Source: Vicugna pacos
Lineage: Eukaryota; Chordata; Mammalia; Artiodactyla; Camelidae
Direction: 5' to 3'
DNA length: 64,000 nt
Assembly: GCF_048564905.1 (NCBI RefSeq)
Contig: NC_132989.1
Coordinates: 100,542,257 to 100,606,256 of the forward strand
Part shown: positions 1 through 11,300 of the stretch, in pieces
How positions within the stretch are numbered: the first letter of the stretch is position 1
How the letters are laid out: the number at the start of each line of letters is the position of its first letter
Translations under genes and position numbers: made by a program
The notes under the pieces: model-generated
What the model was told of the DNA's origin: nothing
Databases searched by the model: none
What the model saw: only the letters and a program-made list of their open reading frames with translations

Positions 1-357
1 CGTCATAAAAACCTTATCCGACTACATCATTATTCTTCCCCTTTTAGGAAGACACAGAAGCCACAGAGAAGTTTCATGATATGACCAAGTTTACAAAGCT
101 TGGTACTGGCAGTGCCTGGGTTGGATTCCAAGCAATCTGACTCCAGCGTCTGTGTTAATTATCATCTCTTGCATGAGCCTTTGTTATTTTAAATATCCTT
201 AATCCTTGTAAATGCAGGTCATATTAAAAAGTTAACTTGTCTTAGAGCTCATAGCATACGGCACAGTCTACGATGAGTGTTGAACTACGTTATATATACA
301 AGCACTCAATTGCTAAATAGCTGTACCTTTGTCACACACGCACACACATATATGCAA

Positions 358-390
<33 letters not shown>

Positions 391-1112
391 CAATCATTCC
401 TAGAAACTGCCTTTGGGTTTCAGCGCACTCTCAGATTTCTTAACTTTAAGAAGCAAATGCTGGGATGACAGATGGCCCAGCAGCGAGTGCCACAAAGACC
501 TGAGAGTAAACGCATGATTATAAATCACTTGTCATCATCGTTTTCTGATTCCCTCCACAAGAATTCCCGATAATGGTATTTTTAAAATCACTCATTCAAC
601 AATTTTTTACTCACCAGGCTCAAAGTGTTCTGCTTTCCCTTCAACGTATGATCTGAACACCAGCATTAGCAACATCACTTGAGAAATTCTTTGCAAGGCA
701 GAGTCTTAGGACTCATTTCAGATCTGTGAAGTCAAAAGTCCTTACTTTACCAAGATTCCAGGTGATTCATATGCACATTAAAGCTTAATAAGCATTGCCT
801 TAAACTGTGCAATGCGTTTGCCTTCCAGAAGCTCACAATCTTCTCTGCTGCATAAAAATGGTATGGACATGTGGCATTTACTTTTAAGTGTAAATTATTT
901 AAAATTAAATGATATTACAAATTCAGTTCTTCAGTAACACTACCATATTTCAAGTGTTCAATAATCATGTGTCTAGTAAATACTACAATGGATATATTGG
1001 ATATATATTAGGTAATACTATATTGGAAAGTGCCCATATAGAACATTTCCATCATGGCTGAAAGCTCTATTGAAGGCATTTCTCTGGATCAAGTATAGAT
1101 TATTTATGTTGT
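1..1112. other. Unassigned AT-rich sequence with one CA microsatellite
   Basis: No gene, RNA or repeat family is recognisable here apart from the dinucleotide repeat at 332-392. The only open frame of note starts at 277 and runs through that CA repeat (a run of alternating Thr-His codons), so it is a low-complexity artefact. The sequence is AT-rich and CpG-poor like the rest of the window. Confidence 0.6.
332..392. repeat. (CA)n microsatellite, interrupted
   Basis: CA dinucleotides with interruptions by CG, TATATG and CAAA. The longest pure block covers about 359-383. A likely polymorphic marker, with no coding role. Confidence 0.95.
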
Positions 1113-1292
1113 TAATGACCAAGACATAAATATTTTAGGCTTTGTGGTCTATGTAGTCTCTGTTGCATGATCTTTTCTTTTAAAAATACATTTTAAAAAG
1201 TAAGAGCAATTCTTAGCTAGTGGGTAGTATGAAAACAGATCAAGTGCTGGATTTGACCCATAGACCATAGTTGGTAGATTCATGCCCAGGAT
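1113..1292. mobile_element. MER20-like hAT-Charlie DNA transposon fossil
   Basis: The stretch around 1127-1160 (aaatattttaggctttgtgg, then gtctctgttgc) and its right end at about 1248-1290 (gatttgacccatagaccata, then gttggtagattcatgc) follow the non-autonomous hAT element whose consensus reads as a phrase about unmatched 'ggcccgcgggcc' near the end. The central part is degraded. Such elements move by cut-and-paste and carry no gene. Both ends are eroded, so boundaries are approximate. The family name is from memory; the hAT assignment is moderately secure. Confidence 0.65.
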
Positions 1293-2348
1293 GATGTGTT
1301 AGTACATAAAACAAATGCATCGGTAGAAATACTTAGAATATATGCAAAGTATTATGTGTTGACTCAAAAAGATCTCAAATCAAAAGCAAAACACATAAAG
1401 CTTCTAGCTTTTATTCTCATTTAAGGTATTTCTTGATTTTAATCTGATTTTTTTCCTATACAAAGCTTCTAAGGAAGGGCAGAGATGGTGCAACATATGT
1501 CCTGAGTTCTACCCAGGGCAATAAGACACAGCTGCACCAAGGAGGGACCGACAGATCAGCACTCTACATTGACAAAAATTTCATACCTGTAACTTGGTAC
1601 AGTGTAGCAATTGCAACAATAACGGTATCAAAATAACAGAAACAATAAAGTCCGTTTTATTTGTGACCCCTCTTTCTCACAAGAATGTGAGGCTCCTGTA
1701 AATCTTTAAACAATTGTTTCTGTGAGTTTTGAAATCGTTCAGGACTCACAGAACAAAACCACACTGATCCACACTCCTTATTTAACACCTGTGTGTATGG
1801 AAATTCTGTTTTCTGTAACCACAGCCTGGAAGCCCTCAAAAACCACTTCACAGTAAACCCTTCTTGAGATTCCACTAAATTGCAATGTTTCCCAGGGAAT
1901 GGGATAGAATGTTTTAACGTAACTTATGTTTTGCTTAACTTTTACATAATATGGTAATTTTAGCCCCACATTGACCTCAAACTGTATCAAAAAATTAAGA
2001 AAAAATCCATTGGCAGACACGGGACTGTCATCAGAATTCCCCTTTCCGAAACAGAAGATTACTGAATCTAGCTCTAGGGCCTGGTCTAATCTTTCCTTTG
2101 AATGAGTTTCCTTCTGAGAGGGCCCCCTGCTCCTCTCCTCTGCTGAGAGCATATGTTCTATTTTCCAAAGTTCCCAGGCATGTCTGGACTCTAGCACAGA
2201 TAATAGCCCACATTTAGGTGATATCTGCAACATATACAACAGAGAAGGAATCAAAATTATTTAAATTTTTTTTGATTTGTGGTAACTCACCAAAGTAAGA
2301 GCAAAATAACTTTTTAAAGATTATTTCTAGTTAGTAAGTTAAGTTACT
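1293..2348. other. Unassigned sequence
   Basis: No repeat family recognised. Open frames on the minus strand at 1778-2254 (158 codons) and 1657-1875 overlap each other in different frames. They show no family resemblance, no signal peptide and no splice-site context, so I regard them as chance frames. Confidence 0.5.
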
Positions 2349-2562
2349 GACTGTTGAACAAAGTGGATTTGAACTACGTGGATCCATTGATCAGCAGATT
2401 TTTTTTTTAACTAAATACTGCAGTATTATATGATCCCCATTTGATTTAATCTGCAGATAGGGAATCGGGGATACAGAAGGCCAACTGTAAAGTTATAAGC
2501 AAATTTTAAATTCAAGGAGGGTTGGCACCCCTAATTCCTGTATTGTTCAAGGGTCAAACGTA
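2349..2562. mobile_element. Tigger/pogo-type MITE (TcMar-Tigger)
   Basis: The ends form a degenerate terminal inverted repeat: the left end reads gttgaacaaagtggatttga and the right end reads gttcaagggtcaaacg, matching the familiar Tigger terminus CAGTTGACCCTTGAACAAC and its complement. The interior keeps the typical phrases for an internally deleted Tigger copy (2457-2490 and 2515-2545). It is about 210 bp long, non-coding and ancient. A TA dinucleotide follows the right end, as expected for the TA target of this superfamily. Confidence 0.8.
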
Positions 2563-3800
2563 TTATATTATTTTATGACAAATATCAAATAAAGTTCAAA
2601 TGGTAAAACCGTAAGAACATTTCATTTTACCTTTGTTGACAATCATTTATAATAGTAAAGAGTATACTTTTCTTCTAAAAATTAATTTTTTACTTTATTT
2701 GGGTTAAACATTGTCTCGTGATTTATGGTACTTAAACTATTTCCTATATTTAAACTTGGCATTACTTCTACTTGTGAATAGGAAAAGAACTCTTTCATTT
2801 ATACAGGAAAAGAACTCTTCTATCTGAACCTCATTAAATTATTTGTCTGATTATGTGCATTGTAAATGTTTTAATAATAGAGTTACTTGAAATACATAAT
2901 GCTACTGACAGCTAATTATATTGTAAATTGCATTATAGCATGTTTGCTATTTCAATTTTACTCTTCAGCCTGGAGGTATAAAATCTGTAGTTAAGTATTC
3001 AGAGTATAATTACTTTAATAAATGTGCCATACCCTGTGTATATTTTCAATCTCCTATTCATTAAAAGAATTGTAACTATGCACCAACAACAAAAAACTTA
3101 ACTTTCCCATATCAAAAGATAATTGAATTTTAAATCTGTAACATTTAAATGGAAAGGTGTTAAGAGCCTCAAAAGCATGCTGATTACTTACTGAAAATAC
3201 AGGTATAAGTTAACTAAACTTCATTTTCATATTGTATGTGGTTTGCTCTAAAATTTCATTAGATAATTTCTCACCAAAAAGATATGGGAAACAATATTAT
3301 ATAAACATACATATATATATAAAAATATAAATATATATATATAAAACAGCTCTTTGGGCTGAGAAAAAAGAATTAGATTATACATGAAGACAACTACAGA
3401 TACTAACCACTCAGGACAGAGTGCAAAGCAGGGTGAAAATCTGTTTTACACGTTAATTGCTTGGTTGTTATCAAGGACATCATGCCTTGGAGATAAAGCA
3501 GACCCGTTGGCCCTAGGAAACCCGTGTCAATTGACGCAGCATTCATGCTGTACAACTCAAGTCAGCAGAAAATGTTCAACACGTGGAGGACACAGCTAAA
3601 AATGTCCAGAACCCAGTTAGAAAAAATATTGTATATGACACACTATTTGAGGGTTATTTTGTTTGTTTGTTTTCTCTGTATTGCAACATCTCTACTAGAG
3701 TATGTCCTATTAACTGTATGTTTTGCCAAGTACAAAACTAGGAAACAAAATTTTGCTAAAGCCTTACGACAAAATCTTATGACCTCAAACTGATCAAGTA
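2563..3800. other. Unassigned AT-rich stretch with a 25-bp-offset duplication and AT repeat
   Basis: A 15-bp word (aggaaaagaactctt) occurs at 2780-2794 and again at 2805-2819, a small local duplication. An (AT)n low-complexity tract lies at 3308-3346. Two short plus-strand open frames (3384-3599 and 3524-3793) have no recognisable homology. The second contains a hydrophobic stretch near its middle, but nothing else supports a gene. Confidence 0.5.
3308..3346. repeat. (AT)n low-complexity tract
   Basis: Alternating AT interrupted by A-runs. It probably breathes or forms hairpins, with no other feature attached. Confidence 0.9.
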
Positions 3801-3809
3801 GTCTATGTA

Positions 3810-4343
3810 AACCTCAGTGTGCATGTGCAGAAAAGAGTTAGCACTGCAGGCTCGAGACTCAATCCTAAGGGCCTACTTGTCAAGTTGGCTCTTGGCTGGT
3901 GACTGGGATTCCAGTGGGTAAGCACTTCCTTACACTAGTATAAAACTTTCCTCAGTGATGAAACTGGCTCACTGTGCTAAAATTATGGCTAATGCTGAAC
4001 ATCTTATTTCATTCTCAGAGTCTAGAATTTTGATATGTGCTAGGTAGGGTATTATAAAGAGTCTAACTTTATATTCTGTTTGATTGTAAATATTAAGTTT
4101 TAACCCCTGTCTCTCATTCCTACCTTTTTAGCCCACATCCGGGTAAGCTAATCAGAAAGCAGGGGCCGGCTCCTTTCTCTGGTGTTGGCAAGAGATACAC
4201 ATCTTTCATCCCTGCCCCATCATTTAAACCCCATCGAAACCCCAAGCCAGTTTCCTTCCTAAGACCTGCTTCAGTGCCATGCTGCTACCATTCTTCCACC
4301 AGCGAGTCTCACTATGTGAGTAAAAAACCTCTTCATACACTCT

Positions 4344-4375
<32 letters not shown>

Positions 4376-4430
4376 AACATCAGTCTCAACATGCGAACCA
4401 AATTTTGTTTGAGGGGACATCCTGCTCTGT
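3810..4430 (+). mobile_element. Possible ERV1-like LTR fossil
   Basis: This block is richer in GC than its surroundings. Its 3' part has LTR-like features: C-rich stretches ending near 4265-4320, a degenerate polyadenylation-like word in gagtaaaaaacctc (4318-4331), then a GT microsatellite and a downstream phrase ending in ttgaggggaca that resembles the end of class I LTRs. I could not assign a family and see no internal region. Treat as tentative. Confidence 0.35.
4348..4375. repeat. (GT)n microsatellite
   Basis: A pure GT run of about 14 units lying within the putative LTR fossil, directly after its polyadenylation-like segment. Confidence 0.95.
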
Positions 4431-4439
4431 AGGTTGATC

Positions 4440-4760
4440 ACAAGATAGAGAGTGCCTACACAATCAGCCTCTACAGAAACCTTGGATACTAATTATCTTC
4501 CTGTAGATGAAACTTTATACATCACAGTCTTTTGCTGGAGAAATTATGCATATCCTACATGCTACTGGGAGAGAACTCTCCGAAGCTTGTGTAGTTTCTT
4601 CCAGACTGCCCCATGTGCTTTCCTTCTTCTGATTTTTATTCTTATAATTTTGCTATAATAAATGATAACCATAAGTATAACAGTCCTTTAGTACTGTGAG
4701 TCTTTCTACAGAATCACTGAACCTGACATGGTCTCAGGGACCCCTGACATAAAACATTTA
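4440..4760 (+). mobile_element. ERVL-type LTR fossil (LTR33-like, tentative)
   Basis: The 3' half follows a known ERVL LTR layout in order: a phrase about ggagagaactctccgaagct (4568-4587), a C/T-rich stretch with ttctgatttttattctt, an AATAAA-type signal at about 4657-4663 (ataataaatgataacca), then ctgtgagtc and a 3' end resembling ggtctcagggacccctgaca. The 5' half is too eroded to align by eye. It is probably a solo LTR; there is no attached internal region. Confidence 0.55.
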
Positions 4761-5579
4761 CAGAATTTCAGTGGACTAAATTAGATTCAGAAGAGCACAC
4801 AGGTCTCATTTCTTATGTCACATTTGTCTTCTGGAAGCACTTGGCTAGAGTCCATTTACGCAACTGATACTGATAGCGTGTGTGTTCTATCTGCAGAGAA
4901 TTTCACTATCAGTTACTTCAGTACTATACACAGGAACAGAGTGGTTTTGCTACAGTCTTTTCCAACTCTAACCAACTGATTCACAATAATAAACCACCAC
5001 TGTGAGAAATAAAAACATGCATTTGTCATATCACTATAAAAAGTGGTGTTAATATATTTTCTAATAAAAGTAAATATGAGAGAAAGAGTAAATATAGAAT
5101 TAGAGAAATACTGCTGTAGTCTTCCAAAAGCAAATCTTGAAGTAAAAACATATATGGTACATTCAGCAGGCCTTTGGAATACGTAAATAATTGCATTTAA
5201 ACAGATAATGAAAAATACGCTTTAGAAAACTAAGTTAGTTTTGAGATTGATCCTAACAAAATTATAGGTTCCTGTTTCAATTTGAAAGATTGTTCACATT
5301 ATGAAAGCAATTCACATTCATATTAAACACATAAATCGCAGGAAAAAATCTTTAAAGACAAAATGATAGGCACTTGTATTCTCATTATCCTGTGATAACT
5401 TTGTTATGATTTCTGTGTGTGTATCTTCCTCTTTCTCTCTCTATATATTTAATCAGGAAAAATTTTAAAGCACTTTTAAAATAGTTTTCACTTTGACATA
5501 TGTTATATTTTATTTTTTGTTTCTTTTCCAAAACATTATTTTTAAACTTTCACATCACAGTTTTAATATTAATATTTTT
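4761..5579. other. Unassigned AT-rich sequence
   Basis: No repeat family, RNA or coding signal recognised; only short A- and T-runs and a CT/TA-rich tract near 5430-5450. Confidence 0.5.
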
Positions 5580-7180
5580 ACTAATCTGGAAGAAGTCTGT
5601 ACAGATGAAAGAAATAAAGGATTTTAAGAACAACTTTATGCCAATTAAATTTGACAAATTGTATGAAAGTGTTTTAAAAACAATGTATCAAAAATAAAGG
5701 AAGCAATAGATAATCTGAAAGTCTGATGTCTATTAAAGAAAAATTTTTAAAATCCCTACAAATTATAATGTACAAGCAGCCCCATACAGCCTCCTTAGAA
5801 CCCTTCCACACATGTAAGAAAGGAATGGTAGTAGCCTTACAAAAATCCTCCAGATAATGAAAAAGGAGGAACACAAAGCAATTAATTTTATGAGATCTCA
5901 GTAACTTTGATACTAACATAGAAAATTATACTAGAAGGGAAAAAATAGAAAAACATCACTCTTATAAAGACAGATTTCAGAATTACAAACAAAATATTAG
6001 CAAAAGAAATCAGGTGATAAACAAAGGTATAAATACATCCAATAAAATAGGTTAATTTCTAGAATATCTGAGCAATTGTAGCATCCACAATACTTTTAAT
6101 ATAATTCATAATATTGACAGAAATAAAAGGCCACAGTGTATCTACAGATACAGAGAGTTAGGCTGACAAAATAATCAATCCATTCATGACATTAACTTTT
6201 AGTAAACTAGAAATAGAGGGTAACATTTTTATTTAAACAAACAGTAATACTCCCCAAATCTACAACTCTAATCAATAACAGTGAAATATAAAAAGCTTAA
6301 CCCTGAGTTCAATATGAGGCAAGGATGCCTGGTATAGCTAATACTGTAAAACATTGTACAGGGGCTACACCAGAACAATAAGGCCAAACTTAAAAAAAGA
6401 AAAATCAATGCAATGCAAGAAAATATGATTTCATATCATAAGAATATTTTAAAAGTAAAAACATGGTTTGGGGAGGAAGAGATAATTGCCATTATTTGCA
6501 GATAAGACATATCCACCAGAATAGCTAATATGTTGAAAAGAGACAAAGCAAAATGTTCTGAAGGTCTTCAACTACTTGAAATAACATCTTCTGTTGGAAA
6601 TAAAAATAAGTAGAAAAAATTTCAGAGAAGCGAACACATGTGTGACCTGTGATAAGGCAAATTTCAGTCCTGGGTAAATAACCTAATGGCAATATGCAAA
6701 TACTTTTATAAAAGACATGTACAAGAATGTTCATAAAGGCACTAATTGCTACAACCCCAAACTGGAAACTAGTCAAGTGCCCATCAACATCAGAATGAAG
6801 TTGTGTTATTTTACTTAATAAAACAGGATTTAATAATTACAGTGAACAAACTTTAATCACATAGAAAAATACGAAAGAGTATCATAGTATAATGTTGACA
6901 TAATACCAAAAAACCAGAGTATTTTCTCTATTAATGAAGTTTCAAGACAAGAAAATCTCCTCCTTGGTGTTGGAAATCAAGATCAGGGCTTATCTTGGAG
7001 TAGGTGGGGTTAGTGGTGGGAAAGGGGTAGAAAGGAGCCTTCAGGGATATTGATACTTTCCTGATTCTTGAGTGACCTGGTCGTTTTCTGTTTCTATAAA
7101 TATTCAATGAAGACTTTAAATATTTTTCTTTGTACTTCATTTTATTGTAATTTTCCCTAAAGTACACCTTAATTGATTCT
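5580..7180 (+). mobile_element. Ancient L1 fossil (L1M-type), ORF2 end plus 3' UTR
   Basis: L1 wording is visible throughout despite heavy decay: ORF2-like text around 5590-6500, then the segment at 6718-6790 that equals the conserved ORF2 C-terminal stretch (atgttcataaaggcactaat, then caagtgcccatcaac). A G-rich 3' UTR follows (about 6990-7040) of the older L1ME/L1MD style. No reading frame survives beyond about 80 codons. The density of changes implies an insertion older than the carnivore-ungulate split. Boundaries are approximate. Confidence 0.75.
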
Positions 7181-8199
7181 TGAGAATTTTTCTATGTATC
7201 AGTCACCTTAATCAGAGTATCATACAACAAAATATACATGTAATTTGAAGCTTATTTTTAAAAATATCCCATTGCCCTAGATCTCTAATTTTTATAATTG
7301 AGTTTTTAATAATATTTTATAAAATCATTATCAGTTAAGTTTTTAAAAAACTTACCACCAGTACATGATTATCAAAATCAGTACAAGATACATATGTATA
7401 TATCTTATATTTGACCAATATTTACTAAAAATAATACCTTAATTTGATAGAAAAGCCTTATTTAAAACTATTACATACACAAACGGCTACTAATATATGC
7501 TGAACTGGAACAGTTTTCAACAGTCTTCCTTTCTATAGCTACAGGCACTGAGAAAATTTGTTCACATAAAAAAAGTAAATAGAAATTACAAAGTATTTTA
7601 GTAATGTCACAACTTCTTGTACACCTCCTGACTTACACAACAAAAGTTTTATAGTAATTTATCATCAAAAATTATTTTAATGTTCTACAAGATGGATACT
7701 GAATTTTGTTTTTCATTCACTATGTTCAGAATCAAAAAAAAAGGACCAGTTTTAAAAGGATTTGTTACTCAGGAATTGGCATTTCCTGTTTTTTCAATAA
7801 CTTCATCAGTTAAGCATAATATTTTAAAATATCTCTTTGCTGGTTATATGGCAGTTTGTTACTCCCAGCATATTTTTCCCTGGTAAGATTCCAAATATGT
7901 AAGAGATATTAAGAAGGGACAATTTTGAAAGTGTAAGCAAGATTGGCAGGTGAATTCCTATAATGATCCGTTTTAAGGAAGAATGAAAATAGGGTATAAG
8001 GATCTGAAAATTATCTTGATTGTTTGTAGTATCATGAAATTTGGGAAAGTGTCATGTTTCCTAAGGTGACCATAGATCATTATAAAGACTGCTACACTGT
8101 TCTGCCTTTCAACTCGATCGTTGTCCACATATCCAACTACAAGAACATTCTATAGCCAGCCCACATGTACCTACAAAAAGGCTGACTGGAATTGTAGAG
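7181..8199. other. Unassigned AT-rich sequence
   Basis: Nothing recognisable; short open frames only. Confidence 0.5.
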
Positions 8200-8330
8200 G
8201 GCCAAGGGAGTGGTGCATTAGAAAGCATAAACAGTTGAATTTTTAGAGGAATGGAGATCCAAGTCCAATAGTAAGTGACTTAGGACCACCTGTAAACTGC
8301 TTAACTATTCTGTGGTCAAAATAAGAGAGA
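8200..8330 (+). mobile_element. Possible MIR SINE fragment
   Basis: The text 8219-8325 tracks the MIR core in order: agaaagcataaacagttgaa, gatccaagtcc, then a degenerate version of the 'gtgacctt...aagt...cttaac' block ending in ctgtggtcaaaataag. Divergence is high, so this is a weak call. Confidence 0.45.
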
Positions 8331-11300
8331 AACGAGTGAAAGAGAAAGAGGAGAGAGGGAAACATGTATTTAACAAATTTCTTAGGAAACATATTAAATG
8401 ACTGTTCATAGATTTTTATTTCAAAGAAAATTATGATTTAATCTGACTACAGCAGGGCACTTGATACAGAAGTGGGAGAAAATAATTTAAACGGCACTCA
8501 TTTCAAGATTGTTTCTCACGAACATAAACTGCATTCTTAATGTATAATAATCTTTAATTCCAGATAATCACTTTAATTATTATTTTTATAATGCATTTTA
8601 AAATATTACTGATGTTGAGAGAAGACTCAAGAAATACACATACATAACAAAGCTGCTGTTATTTCCTTATACGGTTTGATGAGAACAATTAAGTTTTTAT
8701 TTCATAGTGAAAGAAAATTCAGCTTATATAAAGAGACATACTGTTAAGATTCTTTAGAAATATTTTATTCAAATGTCAGAAAATACTTTTTATGTCATAG
8801 TGAATTATTTTTTCATGTTTCTATTGAACTTGACACTTTGTTTCCTTTGAATAGGATTTTAGTTAAAAGCCATGAACTTGAAAGTTTAGTTTACTGACAC
8901 CAAAGAAATTCTCTAAACTTTTTTTCGTGTCACCATTCTTATCTTATAATATCCCCTTGACAATTTTGACTATCATCACAGATGTTTAATGCTTGCTAAT
9001 CTATCTTGTCTTCAAACCATTTCATAGGAAATTTACATACACAAAGAATTCATGCAAATAATGGGGTTACTACTCAATCTTTCGTAGCATGGAAGCTGTG
9101 CATATAAAGGAGGCTGCTAAAAAATTTCCCAACATTATGGCTCCAGGTTTAAACTGCTGACATTTTTTTCATAGGAAGTGTGTGTGTCAGGAGACATTTC
9201 TCACTCCCATTGGTTCTGTTGCTGCCTTTTGTTGTGTTTTCAGTACAGTCGCTAAACTCTTCCATCTCCATCCTGGAAAACTAATGCTACCTAGAGATAC
9301 TATTGCTTGTTCCTCGTCCTGGCATAGGTGTTGCTTTGCTTTCCATTCCCAATCATCTGGCAGAGGTAAAATTTAAGAGAAAGAAAGGAATGGAGACATT
9401 TATGCTTAGCCTTGGCTGTTAGCTTGCAGAGTCACAATTTTAAGTGTTTCACTATGAGGAGGAACAGAAAGGACTGAAGTCTATTGTTTCAACATAAGTG
9501 GTTTTCCTTGAGTTGGAAACATTTGTCCTCTATCCAAATAGTAAACTTTATTTCACTTGTGTGTTTTACTCTCCTGGACAGCTCTTCCTGTTTATTTTCT
9601 TTTTTTCTTTCTTGTTTTTAGTCATGGCCTAGCCTTGAGTGAGAAAAGATTGATGACCAAAGTTGTCTGGTGATTTACTAGACCATCCACTCAATGCACT
9701 GTGAAAAATCTCATTCTTTTACTAATGTTATTATTTACTAAGCAGCAGACACCAAATGCTGTCACTGAAACTGCTGAGCTTCCCAAATCAATCCTTTAAA
9801 AATTAATTTTATGTTTAGTGTTAAATAACTTATAAAATTAGCTTGAAGTGAAGCTATGCGAAATGTCTAAAATTGGTTTATAAAATAATTGACCACTGTA
9901 GCTGCAAGTTCAAACTTAGATTAGTATTCATTTGGCATCTTTCCATACCAATTATTTCAGACTCAAAATTTTATCTTCTGTGGGAACACTCCCTAGCCTC
10001 TGTCTGTCCCTTTTAAACTCAATTTCAGTCATCGCCATCCTTTTTCTTGGAAATGTGAATGTTGGGTTAATTAAAAAAAAAAATGACAAAAACAAAACTG
10101 AATTACAAAGGAATATTTAAATGTGAGAATTAAGGCAATAATAAAAAGCAACAAATGATTAATGTTGTGAACATTTACAAAGTTTATATGCATTTACTTT
10201 TTAGTACCTCCACCCATGATGCTGTAAATAAAAAATGAGATAAAATAAGAGGCGGAATGGCCATCATTATTGACCGAGATCAGATTTTCAGGTGCCCTTT
10301 TCGTTTCTACAAAGAGAGCAATTTTGTTATTTAATACTTTATAGTCTGATTTGGTGTATATAGTGTCATTATTAGTTTTAAGAAACTTTAATTATAAATG
10401 CAAATAATTTCATTATATTTATTACAATGATTAAAATGGCCTGCTTAGTGTCTTTTGTTGTTGTCAACAAGCTGTAAAAAAAACTACCCAGAATTTGAAA
10501 ATAAGTCAAAAGAATATACTGTAGGATTTCAATGCCATACTGGGTACTGTTAAACTAGCTCCCTCTGCCCTTAGGATTATTTAATTACCTAGTGGAATGT
10601 TCCTGTGTGCTGACTGTGCTATTTACTGTTTGGCTAAAGCCTAGACAATGTAAGGTGCATGCTAACATGCAGATTTCTGTCCCAATGAGAAGAAAACCCC
10701 AGAGTTTATGGTTTTATCACCCTATAGGGCATTTTCTAGTTTTATATCTAACTTAATCATGCTGATCTAATTTCTTTTTTTCCAGAATGACTATTAATTC
10801 CCAATTTTTCAAAATGTTCTTTGAATTAGCATTATACTTTTACTGATTTCCTCATTAACGAGTTACTACATCTTTGACACGTGCATATTATACTTGTAGA
10901 AGAAGTATGCTTTTAACTTTTTAAAACTTACATTTTGATACTATAAAATGCAGCTTACTCCCCTATATGTTCGTTTCATTATTGAGTTAAATTTTATATA
11001 TTCACCTACCATAATTGAAATTGTTAAATCAAAAATCAAGTTGCAAGTTTAAAATGTTTACTAAAAGGGTCAAAAATGTTTAACTTTCTGTGATTGATCA
11101 AAGAAAAAATTTTTGTAGATAAGCTTTGATTCCCATATGATTTTACAGCTGACAAAAATCATGCAAATTAATGCTGAATTTTCTGAAACTCTTCACTTTG
11201 ATCTCAATACCAGTTAGCTCTAAACTTACCACAGCTCAGTAACCATTTTAAGAGGCAGATTTGTTCACTGGTTCATGTGTCTTTATTTCTTTTGTAAGTG

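Noticed and set aside
277-468. 63-codon frame with a Thr-His repeat
   Set aside because: Translation of a CA microsatellite.
1778-2254. 158-codon minus-strand open frame
   Set aside because: No family resemblance; overlaps other frames on the same strand; no splice or promoter context; composition typical of non-coding DNA.
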